DNA of 64,000 nucleotides from Burkholderia sp. (GCA_031253835.1 JAIRVP010000002.1:26143-90142), one strand, 5' to 3'; counted from the stretch's first letter, positions 9,965 to 24,494 are shown. Notes: generated by a model not told the origin, from the sequence alone. Numbers and translations are program-made.

Positions 9965-11299
9965 ATGAAGAAGAAGCCTGCGGGGACACTGGTTCGTTCG
10001 ATCGCGCTCGGCGGCGCGCTGATGTTCGGGGTGCAGCACGTGGCGCTCGCCGCGACGGAAATTCAGTTCTGGCATGCGATGGAGGCCGCGCTCGGCGAGC
10101 GCGTCAATGCGATCGCCGACCAGTTCAACGCGTCGCAAAGCGACTACAAGATCGTGCCGGTCTTCAAGGGCACCTACGACCAGGCGCTCGCGGCCGGCAT
10201 CGCCGCGTATCGGAGCGGCAATGCGCCGGCGATCCTCCAGGTCTACGAAGTCGGCACGGCCACGATGATGCAGGCGAAGAAGGCCGTCGTGCCGGTCTCC
10301 GACGTGTTCAAGCAGGCCGGCGTGCCGCTCGACGAAAAGGCGTTCGTGCCGACCATCGCGAGCTACTACAGCGACGCGAAGACGGGCCATCTCGTGTCGA
10401 TGCCGTTCAACAGCTCGACGCCGGTGCTGTACTACAACAAGGACGCGTTCAAGAAGGCCGGCCTCGATCCGAACCAGCCGCCGAAGACGTGGGCCGACGT
10501 GAAGGCCGATGCCGAGAAGCTGCGCAAGTCGGGAATGGCGTGCGGCTTCACGACCGGCTGGCAGGGCTGGATCCAGCTCGAGAACTACAGCGCGTGGCAC
10601 GGTCTGCCGTTCGCGAGCCGCAACAACGGCTTCGACGGCACCGACGCCGTCCTCGAATTCAACAAGCCGCAGCAGATCGCGCACGTCTCGTTCCTGCAGC
10701 AGATGGCGAAGGACGGCACGTTCACGTACGCGGGCCGCAAGGATGAAGCGTCGGCGAAGTTCTACAGCGGCGACTGCGGGATCATGACGACGTCGTCGGG
10801 CGCGCTCGCGAACGTGCAGAAGTTCGCGAAGTTCAGCTACGGCACCGGGATGATGCCGTACGACGCCAACGTAAAGGGCGCCCCGCAGAACGCGATCATC
10901 GGCGGCGCGAGCCTGTGGGTGCTGGCCGGCAAGGATCCCGCAACCTACAAGGGCGTTGCGAAATTCCTCGCGTACCTCGCTTCGCCGGCCGTCGCCGCGA
11001 AGTGGCACCAGGACACGGGCTACCTGCCGGTCACGACCGCCGCGTACGACCTGACGCGCCAGCAGGGCTTCTACGCGAAGAACCCGAGCGCCGAAACCGC
11101 GATCAAGCAGATGCTGAACAAGCCGCCGCTGCCGTACACGAAGGGGCTGCGCCTGGGCAACATGCCGCAGATCCGCACGGTCGTCGACGAGGAGTTCGAA
11201 CAGGTCTGGGCGCAGAAGAAGTCGCCGAAGGACGCGCTCGATTCGGCCGCGTCGCGCGGCGACGAACTGCTGCGCCGCTTCGAGAAGTCGGGCGGCTGA
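9965..11299 (+). CDS. ugpB: sn-Glycerol-3-phosphate ABC transporter, periplasmic binding protein
   Basis: A 444-residue family 1 solute-binding protein with a Sec signal peptide (about residues 1-30, cut near ALAATEI). The mature N-terminus [17 protein letters not shown] and the later [13 protein letters not shown] and [22 protein letters not shown] segments match UgpB, which captures glycerol-3-phosphate and glycerophosphodiesters. A strong AGGAGAGAGG precedes the ATG. First gene of ugpB-A-E-C-Q. Confidence 0.93.
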   Translation: MKKKPAGTLVRSIALGGALMFGVQHVALAATEIQFWHAMEAALGERVNAIADQFNASQSDYKIVPVFKGTYDQALAAGIAAYRSGNAPAILQVYEVGTATMMQAKKAVVPVSDVFKQAGVPLDEKAFVPTIASYYSDAKTGHLVSMPFNSSTPVLYYNKDAFKKAGLDPNQPPKTWADVKADAEKLRKSGMACGFTTGWQGWIQLENYSAWHGLPFASRNNGFDGTDAVLEFNKPQQIAHVSFLQQMAKDGTFTYAGRKDEASAKFYSGDCGIMTTSSGALANVQKFAKFSYGTGMMPYDANVKGAPQNAIIGGASLWVLAGKDPATYKGVAKFLAYLASPAVAAKWHQDTGYLPVTTAAYDLTRQQGFYAKNPSAETAIKQMLNKPPLPYTKGLRLGNMPQIRTVVDEEFEQVWAQKKSPKDALDSAASRGDELLRRFEKSGG

Positions 11300-11313
11300 G
11301 CACGCATCGCTTC

Positions 11314-11360
11314 GTGCCGCCGGCGGCGTCGCGCGTGAGCGCGTGCCGGCCGGCGGCGCG
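11314..11360 (+). other. nested hairpin between ugpB and ugpA
   Basis: A near-perfect outer stem (GTGCCGCCGGCGGC with GCCGGCCGGCGGCGC) encloses a smaller GCGC-GTGA-GCGC hairpin. No T-run follows, so it is unlikely to be a strong terminator. Such structures after a binding-protein gene commonly protect its mRNA 3' end so that it is made in excess over the permease. Confidence 0.6.
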
Positions 11361-11395
11361 GTTTCCTTTCCGTTTCGCCTGACCGGATATCCGCG

Positions 11396-12274
11396 ATGCA
11401 ATCCCGTTTCGGTACGAGCCTGGTGCCGTACCTGCTGATCGCGCCGCAGCTCGCGATCACTGCCGTGTTCTTCCTGTGGCCGGCCGGCGTCGCGCTGTGG
11501 CAGTCGACGCAGATGCAGGACGCGTTCGGCACGTCGAGTGAATTCGTCGGCTTCGCGAACTTCACGCACCTGTTCGCCGATCCGCTGTATCTCGATTCGT
11601 TTCGCACGACGCTCGTGTTCAGCGGGCTCGTCACGGTGAGCGGGCTCGTCGTGTCGCTGCTGCTCGCCGCGTGCGCCGATCGCGTGATCCGCGGCGCGCG
11701 CGTGTACCGCACGCTGCTGATCTGGCCGTACGCGGTCGCGCCGACGATCGCGGCCGTGCTGTGGGCGTTCCTGTTCAACCCCAGCATCGGCCTGATCACC
11801 TATGCGCTCGCGAAGGGCGGCATCGTGTGGAACCACGCGCTGAACGGCGGGCAGGCGATGTTCCTGGTCGTGCTGGCATCGGTGTGGAAGCAGGTGAGCT
11901 ACAACTTCCTGTTCTTCTACGCGGGCCTGCAGGCGATCCCGCGCTCGCTGATCGAGGCGGCGGCGATCGACGGCGCCGGGCCGGTGCGGCGCTTCTTCAA
12001 CATCGTGCTGCCGCTGCTGTCGCCGACGAGTTTCTTCCTGCTGGTCGTGAACCTCGTCTATGCGTTCTTCGACACCTTCCCGGTGATCGACGCGGCCACC
12101 GGCGGCGGCCCGGCGCAAAGCACGAAGACGCTGATCTACAAGATCTTCGCGGAGGGCTTCCAGGGGCTCGACATCGGCAGCTCGGGCGCGCAGTCGGTCG
12201 TGTTGATGATCATCGTCGTCGGGCTCACGGTGATCCAGTTCCGCTTCGTCGAACGCAGGGTGCAATACGCATGA
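11396..12274 (+). CDS. ugpA: sn-Glycerol-3-phosphate ABC transporter permease UgpA
   Basis: A 292-residue inner-membrane permease with six predicted helices. The cytoplasmic EAA loop, [22 protein letters not shown], lies at about residues 185-206 and contacts the UgpC ATPase. Length and gene order fit UgpA. The ribosome-binding site is poor, so expression may be lower than that of ugpB. The stop is 4 bp from, and overlaps, the ugpE start. Confidence 0.94.
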   Translation: MQSRFGTSLVPYLLIAPQLAITAVFFLWPAGVALWQSTQMQDAFGTSSEFVGFANFTHLFADPLYLDSFRTTLVFSGLVTVSGLVVSLLLAACADRVIRGARVYRTLLIWPYAVAPTIAAVLWAFLFNPSIGLITYALAKGGIVWNHALNGGQAMFLVVLASVWKQVSYNFLFFYAGLQAIPRSLIEAAAIDGAGPVRRFFNIVLPLLSPTSFFLLVVNLVYAFFDTFPVIDAATGGGPAQSTKTLIYKIFAEGFQGLDIGSSGAQSVVLMIIVVGLTVIQFRFVERRVQYA

Positions 12275-13116
12275 TCGAAAATCGCAAGGGCTTCGACCTG
12301 TTCTGCCACGCGGTGCTGATCGCGGGCGTCGTGCTGATCGTGTTCCCCGTCTACGTCGCGTTCTGCGCGGCGACGATGAACGCGCAGGAAGTGTTCACGA
12401 TCCCGCTGTCGCTGGTGCCGAGCACGCACCTGCTGGAGAACATCGCGTACATCTGGGGGCACGGCAGCGGCGGCACGACGGCGCCGTTCGGCCGGCTGCT
12501 CGTCAACAGCTTTGTGATGGCGCTCGGGATCGCGGTCGGCAAGATCTCGGTGTCGATCCTGTCCGCTTACGCGATCGTCTATTTCCGCTTCCCGTTCCGC
12601 AACACGGCGTTCTGGCTGATCTTCATCACGCTGATGCTGCCGGTGGAAGTGCGGATCTTTCCGACCGTGCAGGTGGTGTCGACACTGCACCTGACGAACA
12701 CGTACGCCGGGCTCACGATGCCGCTGATCGCATCGGCGACTGCGACGTTCCTGTTCCGCCAGTTCTTCATGACGCTGCCCGACGAGCTGATGGATGCCGC
12801 GCGCATCGACGGCGCGGGGCCGCTGCGGTTCTTCTGGGACGTCGTGCTGCCGCTGTCGAAGACGAGCATCGCGGCGCTGTTCGTGATCACGTTCATCTAT
12901 GGCTGGAACCAGTATCTGTGGCCGATCCTGATCACGACGGAAGCGTCGCTGTCGACGGCGGTGGTGGGCATCAAGACGATGATCGCGAGCGGCGACGCCG
13001 CGACCGAATGGCAATACGTGATGGCGGCGACGCTGCTGGCGATGATCCCGCCGCTCGTCGTCGTGCTGGCGATGCAGCGCTGGTTCGTGCGCGGCCTCGT
13101 CGATTCCGAGAAATGA
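12271..13116 (+). CDS. ugpE: sn-Glycerol-3-phosphate ABC transporter permease UgpE
   Basis: A 281-residue permease that pairs with UgpA. The EAA loop reads [21 protein letters not shown] at about residues 172-192, followed by two more helices. The ATG at 12271 overlaps the ugpA stop (ATGA), indicating translational coupling and a 1:1 ratio of the two permeases. Length matches the family. Confidence 0.94.
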   Translation: MIENRKGFDLFCHAVLIAGVVLIVFPVYVAFCAATMNAQEVFTIPLSLVPSTHLLENIAYIWGHGSGGTTAPFGRLLVNSFVMALGIAVGKISVSILSAYAIVYFRFPFRNTAFWLIFITLMLPVEVRIFPTVQVVSTLHLTNTYAGLTMPLIASATATFLFRQFFMTLPDELMDAARIDGAGPLRFFWDVVLPLSKTSIAALFVITFIYGWNQYLWPILITTEASLSTAVVGIKTMIASGDAATEWQYVMAATLLAMIPPLVVVLAMQRWFVRGLVDSEK

Positions 13117-13148
13117 ACAACGGACGGTAACCGGGAGAAGGACCAGGT

Positions 13149-14234
13149 ATGGCTGCGCTGAGCTTGAAGGGCGTCAGGAAATCCTACGACGGCAAGCAGC
13201 ACGTGCTGCATGGCATCGACGTGGAGATCGCGGACGGCGAATTCATCGTGCTGGTCGGCCCGTCGGGGTGCGGCAAGTCGACGTTGCTGCGGATGATCGC
13301 GGGGCTCGAGTCCGTGACGGACGGCGAGATCGCCATCGGCGAGCGTGTCGTCAACACGCTGGAGCCGAAGGATCGCGACATCGCGATGGTGTTCCAGAAC
13401 TATGCGCTGTACCCGCACATGACGGTCGCGCAGAACATGGGCTACGGGCTGAAGATCCGCGGGATCGAGCGTGCGACGATCGATTCGCGGGTGGCCGCGG
13501 CCGCGAAGATCCTCGAGCTCGAGCCGCTGCTCGCGCGGCGGCCGCGCGAGCTGTCGGGCGGCCAGCGGCAGCGCGTCGCGATGGGCCGCGCGATCGTGCG
13601 CGAGCCGTCGGTGTTCCTGTTCGACGAGCCGTTGTCGAACCTCGACGCGAAGCTGCGCGTGCAGATGCGGCTCGAGATCCAGCGGCTGCATGCGCGGCTC
13701 GGGACGACGAGCGTCTACGTGACGCACGACCAGATCGAGGCGATGACGCTCGCGCAGCGCGTGATCGTGATGAACCGCGGCTACGCGGAGCAGATCGGCG
13801 CGCCGGTCGACGTGTACGAGAAGCCGGCAACGGTGTTCGTCGCGGGCTTCATCGGCTCGCCGGCGATGAACCTGATGCACGGCCGGCTGTCGGAAGACGG
13901 CGCGACCTTCACGGTCGCGGGCGGCGGCCCCGCACTGCCGGTCGCCGGCGCACCCGGCATCGGCGCGAAGATCGCCACCGGGCGCGACTGGGTGCTCGGC
14001 GTGCGTCCCGAGCACATGACGCCGCAGCCGGGCGTCGCGCAGGCGACGCTGCCGGTCGACTCGTGCGAGCTGCTCGGCGCGGACAACCTCGCGCACGGCC
14101 GCTGGGGCAATCACGACGTCGCGGTGCGCCTGCCGCACGCGGACCGTCCTGCGCGCGGCACGGCGCTGGCGGCTGCGCTGCCCGCGCACCGGCTGCATTT
14201 CTTCGATCCCGAGACCGGCAAGCGTGCCGGCTGA
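13149..14234 (+). CDS. ugpC: sn-Glycerol-3-phosphate import ATP-binding protein UgpC
   Basis: A 361-residue ABC ATPase of the MalK/UgpC type. Walker A is GPSGCGKST (residues 37-45), the Q-loop sits in [14 protein letters not shown], the signature is [14 protein letters not shown] and Walker B is [13 protein letters not shown]. The C-terminal third is a TOBE/OB regulatory domain. It energises UgpAE. A GGGAGAAGGA ribosome-binding site precedes the start. Confidence 0.95.
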   Translation: MAALSLKGVRKSYDGKQHVLHGIDVEIADGEFIVLVGPSGCGKSTLLRMIAGLESVTDGEIAIGERVVNTLEPKDRDIAMVFQNYALYPHMTVAQNMGYGLKIRGIERATIDSRVAAAAKILELEPLLARRPRELSGGQRQRVAMGRAIVREPSVFLFDEPLSNLDAKLRVQMRLEIQRLHARLGTTSVYVTHDQIEAMTLAQRVIVMNRGYAEQIGAPVDVYEKPATVFVAGFIGSPAMNLMHGRLSEDGATFTVAGGGPALPVAGAPGIGAKIATGRDWVLGVRPEHMTPQPGVAQATLPVDSCELLGADNLAHGRWGNHDVAVRLPHADRPARGTALAAALPAHRLHFFDPETGKRAG

Positions 14235-14262
14235 ACCTGCTGCATTGGCCGAGAGACCGACG

Positions 14263-15033
14263 ATGACCCTCCGCACCGACTGGCCCTATCCGCGCGTCGT
14301 CGCCCATCGCGGCGGCGGCACGCTCGCGCCGGAGAACACGCTTGCCGGGCTCGACGAGGGCGCGCGTCGCGGGCACCGGATGGTCGAGTTCGACGCGAAG
14401 CTGTCGGCCGACGACGTGACGTTCCTGCTGCACGACGACACGGTCGACCGGACGTCGAACGGCCAGGGCGCGGCGGCCGGCATGCGCTATGCGGCGCTGG
14501 CCGCGCTCGACGCAGGCGCGTGGCGCGACGCGCGCTTCGCGGGCGAACGGATGCCGACGCTCGAAGCGGCGGCGGCGCGCTGCATCGCGCACGGGCTGGC
14601 CGCGAATGTCGAGATCAAGCCGTGCCCGGGGCGCGAGCGCGAAACCGGGCAGCGCGTGGCGGCCGATGCTGCCGCGTACTGGCGCGATGCCGCGGTGCCG
14701 CCGCTGCTGTCGTCGTTCTCGTTCGATGCACTGCAGCAGGCGCGCGCGACCGAGCCGGCATTGCCGCGCGGGATGCTCTACGAAGCCGTGCCGGACGACT
14801 GGCATGCGCAGGTCGTCGGCGCGCTCGGCTGCGTATCGTTGCATGCAGACCACAAACGGCTCGACGAACCGCTCGTGCGCGCGATCAAGGCGGCCGGGCT
14901 GCGCATCCTGGTTTACACGGTGAACGACCTCGAACGGGCGCGCGAACTCGCCCGCTGGGGCGTCGATGCGGTCTGCACGGACCGGATCGACCTGATCGCC
15001 CCCGATGCACTGGACGACATCGCCGTCGTCTAG
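14263..15033 (+). CDS. ugpQ: Glycerophosphodiester phosphodiesterase UgpQ
   Basis: A 256-residue cytoplasmic GDPD-family enzyme that hydrolyses imported glycerophosphodiesters to glycerol-3-phosphate and alcohol. The catalytic start VVAHRGGGTLAPENTLAG carries the conserved His-Arg and Glu, and EFDAKLSADDVTFLLHDDTVDRT holds the metal-binding Glu-Asp and catalytic His. The ATG at 14263 is preferred; an in-frame GTG at 14224 would overlap ugpC. It completes the ugp operon and is followed by a strong terminator. Confidence 0.93.
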   Translation: MTLRTDWPYPRVVAHRGGGTLAPENTLAGLDEGARRGHRMVEFDAKLSADDVTFLLHDDTVDRTSNGQGAAAGMRYAALAALDAGAWRDARFAGERMPTLEAAAARCIAHGLAANVEIKPCPGRERETGQRVAADAAAYWRDAAVPPLLSSFSFDALQQARATEPALPRGMLYEAVPDDWHAQVVGALGCVSLHADHKRLDEPLVRAIKAAGLRILVYTVNDLERARELARWGVDAVCTDRIDLIAPDALDDIAVV

Positions 15034-15089
15034 CGGCCACGGCGGCGCCGGGTGCGATCCTTGCGGGTGCGTGCCTGACGCGAAAAAAC

Positions 15090-15122
15090 AACGCCCCGGC
15101 GGGATTTCCGCCGGGGCGTTTT
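15090..15122. terminator. terminator after ugpQ, also facing ompW
   Basis: A 13-bp perfect stem starting AACGCCCC, with a GATTT-type loop, is followed by T residues on the plus strand and by a longer T-run on the minus strand. It can serve both converging genes. Confidence 0.85.
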
Positions 15123-15202
15123 GCATCGTGGAGACGTTACGTCAGGAAAAATCCGCTACAAATTGCAGCAGGATTAACCATTCCCCAAATATTCGACTAC
15201 GC

Positions 15203-15934
15203 TTAGAAGCGGTAGCCGACGTTGAGGTACGTCACGATCGGGTTCAGCGAGATGTGAGCCTTCGACGTTTCCGTCAGCGTACCGACCGGCGTGCGGCGGG
15301 CCGTCGTGAAGGTCGCGGTCACGCTGACCGGGATGTACGACATCGAGAAGCCGGCGAACCAGTGTTTCGTGAAGTTGTACGTGAAGCCGGCATTGAACAC
15401 GGGCGCCCACTGGTTGCTGGTCTGCGCGCTGGTCGGGCCGCCGAGCACGCCGTTCTCGAACGCGCTGTTCGTGATCTTCGCGCCGGTAAACCAGATATAC
15501 GTTGCGCCGACGCCGACATACGGACGGAACTTCGCGTTGGCGTCGTTGAAGTAGTACTTGAGGAGGAGCGCGGGGCTCCACTGGTACGCGCGGCCTAGCG
15601 TACCGAAATTCGAGAACTGGCCCTTGCCGGTGATGTCGAACTTCGGCGGGATGCCGGCGATGAACTCGGTGGCGATGTGGTCGGTCACGAAGTAACCGGT
15701 CGCCAGCGCGAGCGTGTCGGCGTCACTGATGCCGGCACCGGTGTTGGGAACCGACTGGTTGATGGGCGTGCCGCCTACGCCGTAGACGAACAGCGGGTCG
15801 CTGCTGTCCTGCGGTGCGAGGTGCAGCCAGCCGGTGCTGACGTAGAAATCACCTGCGGATTGTGCATGTGCCGTACCGCCCGCAAACGTGAATGCGAGCG
15901 CTGCGGCCCCCGTAATGGCCAGTTTTCGTTTCAT
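15203..15934 (-). CDS. ompW: OmpW-family outer-membrane protein
   Basis: A 243-residue eight-stranded beta-barrel porin of the OmpW family, thought to pass small hydrophobic compounds. The signal peptide (MKRKLAITGAAALAFTFAGG, cut after AHA) is followed by a barrel ending in LNVGYRF with the required C-terminal Phe. AKFRPYVGVGATYIWF is a typical OmpW strand pair. The ATG at 15934 is chosen because GGAGGAG sits 6-12 bases upstream; an 18-codon longer frame has no such site. Confidence 0.9.
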   Translation of the reverse strand: MKRKLAITGAAALAFTFAGGTAHAQSAGDFYVSTGWLHLAPQDSSDPLFVYGVGGTPINQSVPNTGAGISDADTLALATGYFVTDHIATEFIAGIPPKFDITGKGQFSNFGTLGRAYQWSPALLLKYYFNDANAKFRPYVGVGATYIWFTGAKITNSAFENGVLGGPTSAQTSNQWAPVFNAGFTYNFTKHWFAGFSMSYIPVSVTATFTTARRTPVGTLTETSKAHISLNPIVTYLNVGYRF

Positions 15935-15962
15935 TGTGTCTCCTCCGATCAAAGGCGTGCTC

Positions 15963-15992
15963 ATTATGACGACTGCGTTTAAAACCAAACAA
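15963..15992 (-). promoter_or_regulatory. probable ompW promoter
   Basis: On the minus strand TTGTTT and CATAAT are separated by 18 bp, about 30 bp before the ompW start. Further upstream (16024-16037) two CGTACG palindromes stand 2 bp apart and might be an operator, though nothing identifies a regulator. Confidence 0.5.
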
Positions 15993-16127
15993 GCTCGTAA
16001 GTTAGAGTTTTCTCCCTAGGATTCGTACGACCGTACGCTTTCGCGCCCCGCGAGGACAGGCATTCTACGCAGGTGCGCATTTTCGGACCTCCGGGTATTT
16101 CCTAACGCGTTCAAACGGACATTCAGC

Positions 16128-16841
16128 ATGGCACGGTTAGCACGACTCTACGTTCCCGACCAGCCGCAGCACGTGATACTGCGCGGCCTGGATCAGCAAC
16201 CCGCGTTCGTCGACGACCAGGACTACGAACTCTTCATCGATTGCCTGAAGGCCGCCGCGCGCGATCATCACCTGTCGGTGCACGCCTACGTGCTGCTGCC
16301 GCGCCAGGTGCAACTCCTCGTGACGCCGAGCGACGAGGCAAGCCTGCCGAAAGCGATGCAGGCCGTCGGTCGTCGCTACGTCGCGCATTTCAACCGGCGC
16401 TACTCGCGGCGCGGCACGCTGTGGGAAGGCCGCTATCGCGCGACCGTGATCGAAGGCGAGCGCTATTTCCTGCTCGCGAGCCGCGTGGTCGAAATGAGCC
16501 CGGTGCGTTCGCAGCTCGTCGCGACGCCCGAGGCCTATCGCTGGTCGAGCTACCGGCATCACGTCGGGCTCACCGTCGACAGCCTGATCACCGACCATCC
16601 GCTCTACTGGGCGCTCGGCAATACGCCGTTCGACCGCCAGCGCGCGTACAAGGAGCTGTGCGAGCAGCCGCTCGACGAGCGGCAGGCCGACCAGCTGCAG
16701 CAGGCGACGCTGAAGGGCTGGGTGCTCGGCGGCGAGCATTACCGCGAGTGGGCGGCGCGTACCGCGAACCGGCGCGTGTCGCCGCTGCCGCGCGGACGCC
16801 CCAGAAAGGTGCGTGAGAACACGCCGCCGATCCAGCAGTAG
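16128..16841 (+). CDS. RAYT/Y1 transposase-like protein with degenerate HUH motif
   Basis: A 237-residue protein of the REP-associated tyrosine transposase (Y1_Tnp, IS200-like) family. The conserved frame is clear: Q-x-Q-H-V-I-L-R-G at residues 12-20, AYVLLP at 53-58 and GRRYVAHFNRRYSRRGTLWEGRYRA from 81, which includes the nucleophilic Tyr84. The metal-binding HUH motif, normally NHVHLL, reads RQVQLL (Gln60, Gln62), so single-strand nicking is probably lost. No flanking insertion-sequence ends are seen. A C-terminal basic tail (RGRPRK) suggests retained DNA binding. Likely a domesticated chromosomal protein. Confidence 0.8.
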   Translation: MARLARLYVPDQPQHVILRGLDQQPAFVDDQDYELFIDCLKAAARDHHLSVHAYVLLPRQVQLLVTPSDEASLPKAMQAVGRRYVAHFNRRYSRRGTLWEGRYRATVIEGERYFLLASRVVEMSPVRSQLVATPEAYRWSSYRHHVGLTVDSLITDHPLYWALGNTPFDRQRAYKELCEQPLDERQADQLQQATLKGWVLGGEHYREWAARTANRRVSPLPRGRPRKVRENTPPIQQ

Positions 16842-16861
16842 TGCCGGAAAGGCGGGTCAGG

Positions 16862-16889
16862 AGCGGCGCTGCGGGCGCCGCTTCTTTTT
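16862..16889 (+). terminator. terminator after the RAYT-like gene
   Basis: An 8-bp stem AGCGGCGC / GCGCCGCT with a TGCGG loop is followed by TCTTTTT. Confidence 0.75.
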
Positions 16890-16899
16890 GCACCAAAAT

Positions 16900-16957
16900 G
16901 ATACGGCCCCAATAAAATGGCACCAGATCGATGCATCTGTTTAAGTGGGGTCGTATC
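16900..16957. repeat. 12-bp inverted repeat between RAYT-like gene and gltB
   Basis: GATACGGCCCCA (16900-16911) and TGGGGTCGTATC (16946-16957) are inverted with one mismatch, 34 bp apart; the spacer carries a GATGCATC palindrome. It could be an operator for the gltB promoter 13 bp further on or a REP-like site tied to the adjacent RAYT-like gene. Confidence 0.55.
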
Positions 16958-16969
16958 AAGCGGTTTTTG

Positions 16970-16999
16970 TTGCTATTCCCTTGATTCGTCGCGTATATT
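16970..16999 (+). promoter_or_regulatory. probable gltB promoter
   Basis: TTGCTA and TATATT are spaced by 18 bp. The implied transcript has a leader of about 125 bases before gltB. Confidence 0.5.
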
Positions 17000-17129
17000 C
17001 CGAATTCCGGTGGCCCGGGCGAAGCATGCCCGACCACTGTCGGCCGCGCCGTCTCCCGTCGGGAGCGGGATCGACGGCAACAAGAAAACGGTTCAACGGC
17101 CTCCAGGCCCCCTTTACGACGGTGTCCCC

Positions 17130-21833
<4,704 letters not shown>

Positions 21834-21918
21834 GCGACGAACGACATAGCGAATGCCGCGCGCGCATGACTGCCGCGCGCGGCTCCCCCACCCGATACAC
21901 CGAACAGAAGAGCACCTT

Positions 21919-23385
21919 ATGGGCAAGGCAACCGGTTTTCTGGAGTTCGAACGCCGCCACGAGGCGTACGAAGCACCGCTCACGCGCGTGAAGCACTACA
22001 AGGAATTCGTCGCGGCACTGACCGACGCGGACGCGAAGGTCCAGGGCGCGCGCTGCATGGATTGCGGCATCCCGTTCTGCAACAACGGCTGCCCGGTCAA
22101 CAACATCATTCCCGACTTCAACGATCTCGTTTACCGCCAGGACTGGCAGCAGGCGATCGAAGTCCTGCACTCGACCAACAACTTCCCGGAATTCACGGGC
22201 CGTATCTGCCCGGCGCCGTGTGAAGCGGCGTGTACGCTCGGGATCAACGACGACCCGGTCGGCATCAAGTCGATCGAGCACGCGATCATCGACAAGGCCT
22301 GGGCGGAAGGCTGGGTGAAGCCGCTGCCGGCCGAGCACAAGACGGGCAAGAAGGTTGCGGTCGTCGGTTCGGGCCCTGCGGGCCTCGCCGCCGCGCAGCA
22401 GCTCGCGCGTGCGGGCCACGACGTGACGGTGTTCGAGAAGAACGACCGTGTCGGCGGCCTGCTGCGTTACGGGATCCCCGACTTCAAGCTCGAGAAGTGG
22501 CTGATCGACCGCCGCATGCGCCAGATGGAAGCGGAAGGCGTGACGTTCCGCACCAGTGTGTTCATCGGCAAGGATCCGCTGCCCGAGTCGATCGGCAGCC
22601 TCGCGAAGGAAACCATTTCGCCGGACACGCTGAAGGAAGAATTCGACGCGGTCGTGATTGCCGGCGGCTCGGAAACGCCGCGCGACCTGCCGGTGCCGGG
22701 CCGCGAGCTCGCGGGCGTCCATTTCGCGATGGACTTCCTGCCGCAGCAGAACCGCGTGAACGCAGGCGACAAGCTGGTCGACCAGCTGCTCGCGAAGGGC
22801 AAGCACGTGATCGTGATCGGCGGCGGCGATACGGGTTCGGACTGCGTCGGCACGTCGAACCGTCACGGCGCGAAGCAGGTCACGCAGTTCGAGCTGCTGC
22901 CGCAGCCGCCGGAAGAGGAAAACAAGCCGCTCGTGTGGCCGTACTGGCCGATCAAGATGCGGACGTCGTCGTCGCACGACGAAGGCTGCGAACGCGACTG
23001 GGCGGTCGCGACGAAGCGCCTCGAAGGCAAGAACGGCAAGGTCGAGAAGCTGGTCGCGGTGCGCGTCGAGTGGAAGGACGGCAAGATGCAGGAAGTGCCG
23101 GGTTCCGAATTCGAGATGAAGGCCGACCTCGTGCTGCTCGCGATGGGCTTCACGCAGCCGGCGGCGCCCGTGCTCGACGCGTTCGGCGTCACGAAGGACG
23201 CACGCGGCAACGCACGTGCGGCGACCGAAGGCGATCGTTCGTACTACACGTCGGTCGACAAGGTGTTCGCGGCAGGCGACATGCGTCGCGGCCAGTCGCT
23301 CGTGGTATGGGCGATCCGGGAAGGGCGCCAATGCGCGCGCTCGGTCGATGCGTACCTGATGGGCCATACGGAACTGCCGCGCTGA
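21919..23385 (+). CDS. gltD: Glutamate synthase (NADPH), small subunit
   Basis: A 488-residue flavoprotein that passes electrons from NADPH to GltB. N-terminal 4Fe-4S cysteines are in [14 protein letters not shown] (about residues 47-60) and [14 protein letters not shown] (about 95-108). The FAD Rossmann motif is [11 protein letters not shown] (about 150) and the NADPH motif is [11 protein letters not shown] near 305. The start follows a modest AGAAGAG. It is co-transcribed with gltB and ends at a strong terminator. Confidence 0.97.
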   Translation: MGKATGFLEFERRHEAYEAPLTRVKHYKEFVAALTDADAKVQGARCMDCGIPFCNNGCPVNNIIPDFNDLVYRQDWQQAIEVLHSTNNFPEFTGRICPAPCEAACTLGINDDPVGIKSIEHAIIDKAWAEGWVKPLPAEHKTGKKVAVVGSGPAGLAAAQQLARAGHDVTVFEKNDRVGGLLRYGIPDFKLEKWLIDRRMRQMEAEGVTFRTSVFIGKDPLPESIGSLAKETISPDTLKEEFDAVVIAGGSETPRDLPVPGRELAGVHFAMDFLPQQNRVNAGDKLVDQLLAKGKHVIVIGGGDTGSDCVGTSNRHGAKQVTQFELLPQPPEEENKPLVWPYWPIKMRTSSSHDEGCERDWAVATKRLEGKNGKVEKLVAVRVEWKDGKMQEVPGSEFEMKADLVLLAMGFTQPAAPVLDAFGVTKDARGNARAATEGDRSYYTSVDKVFAAGDMRRGQSLVVWAIREGRQCARSVDAYLMGHTELPR

Positions 23386-23416
23386 GCTGAATCGCGCGAG
23401 CGGGTTTCGACGAAAG

Positions 23417-23447
23417 CCGGGCGTCCGACAGGGCGCCCGGTTTTTTT
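23417..23447. terminator. terminator after gltD
   Basis: CCGGGCG / CGCCCGG stem with a 10-base loop that can form two further pairs, followed by seven T residues. The minus-strand gene at 23446 stops inside its T-run. Confidence 0.85.
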
Positions 23448-23844
23448 ATTTTTGAGGCTGGGGGCGATCGCGGGCTTGTCCGGTTTGATCGGCGGGCTGA
23501 TCCCTGGCTTCCCCATAGCTCGAAAGCTGCTCGTTGCAATCGATCATCGCGGAATATCGGGTTCCCTCAACGCGCAGCGGGAATTCCCACACACCCAGCT
23601 TCCACGCGTGATACTGCGGCGCGCCGTCGAGCCGGATGCTGTCCGGCGGTATTCCCTGTTCTTCGAGAAGACGGGCCTGGACTTTTTTGCGTAGCGTATC
23701 GAGAGACATGTCTGCGCAACTGCCTTCGGTCCGCTCATATCGGGAAGTCGCGACGACGATGAACAGCAGCGTATAGGCGCAGATTACCGCGCCAGCTAGC
23801 CAAAGAACCAATTTGAGAACTCCGCGCATGGCTCTGGAAATCAT
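23446..23844 (-). CDS. Small single-pass membrane protein of unknown function
   Basis: A 132-residue frame not recognised as any named family. Residues 8-32 form one hydrophobic helix (VLKLVLWLAGAVICAYTLLF), with a short basic N-terminus, so it is probably anchored in the inner membrane with the remainder outside. The soluble part has two Cys (SCADMS, DCNEQ) that could pair, and a W-x-F-P-L-R-V-E-G-T-R-Y strand-like run. The start could be Met1 or Met6. Base composition is poorer in GC than the flanking genes. It converges on gltD and its stop lies in the gltD terminator. Confidence 0.6.
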   Translation of the reverse strand: MISRAMRGVLKLVLWLAGAVICAYTLLFIVVATSRYERTEGSCADMSLDTLRKKVQARLLEEQGIPPDSIRLDGAPQYHAWKLGVWEFPLRVEGTRYSAMIDCNEQLSSYGEARDQPADQTGQARDRPQPQK

Positions 23845-24494
23845 GAAGTGCCCGATATCGACGTAAAGAACATGTCATATCCCGTGCAGTGGCGATTGCG
23901 ATGATTGATTCGCAGGCCTGAACGTAAGACGGTTATATTTCTTGCTGCGATCGGCAAGGAATTTTTCCTGCACGTCTTCGTGATGGAGTTGTCGGGATTG
24001 ATCCTGCGAACGGATATGAAACGAGATTCATGGAGGCGGGCGATGGCTCCTCCTTGTCTCGGAATCCCCCGTATGCCGTCTCTGGGCAAGGGAGAGCTGA
24101 AGATGCAGATCGGCTGGCCGATCCGTTCCCGTTGCGTAGCCTTCCCGCGGGAGTCGAGAAAAATCGAAATGCGGGAACGCTTTTCTCTCCATGTCCTGTT
24201 GGTGGGGCAATGTGTCGAACAGTTGCGAAAGGAGGCCTGCTTCGAGCTTTCAATCGGTGCGTTGGAGCAGCGCACAATTCATGGTGCCCCGGGCATATAG
24301 CCTCGCGGACTGTTGCATCCGGGACCCCGCATTTTCGCGAAGCGTCGTCTAACCTGATGACATCCGGCTTCGATTTCTCGCCATCTCAATTCCTTTCGTT
24401 TTGTAATAATCCTTGGAAACTGTCATATCATGTCGCCCCTCGGGCCGCATTCGCGGTGGCCGCATGTGACTGACCCTATTTACAAGGACTCTGG
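23845..24494. other. 650-bp lower-GC intergenic region before the AGCS symporter
   Basis: No frame here has convincing coding character: candidate frames on both strands overlap each other, lack the third-position GC of the neighbours and match nothing I know. The last 100 bases include TTGTAA with TATCAT 19 bp later and an AAGGA ribosome-binding site for the symporter. I looked for a glycine riboswitch, common before this transporter family, and did not find its core motifs. Confidence 0.5.

Noticed and set aside
9878..12265. Long minus-strand frame opposite ugpB and ugpA
   Set aside because: Antisense shadow; no motifs, and the plus-strand genes are clear ABC transporter parts.
16024..16037. 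Double CGTACG palindrome upstream of ompW as a defined operator
   Set aside because: Short self-complementary hexamers are frequent in GC-rich DNA; no regulator can be named.
16128..16841. An active IS200/IS605 element
   Set aside because: No terminal hairpins or TnpB partner, and the HUH motif is lost.
23905..24300. 131-codon plus-strand frame and several overlapping minus-strand frames
   Set aside because: No GC3 bias, no recognisable motif, mutually overlapping, and no good ribosome-binding site.
24030..24494. Glycine riboswitch ahead of the AGCS symporter
   Set aside because: Expected by family habit, but the conserved core motifs could not be found on the plus strand.
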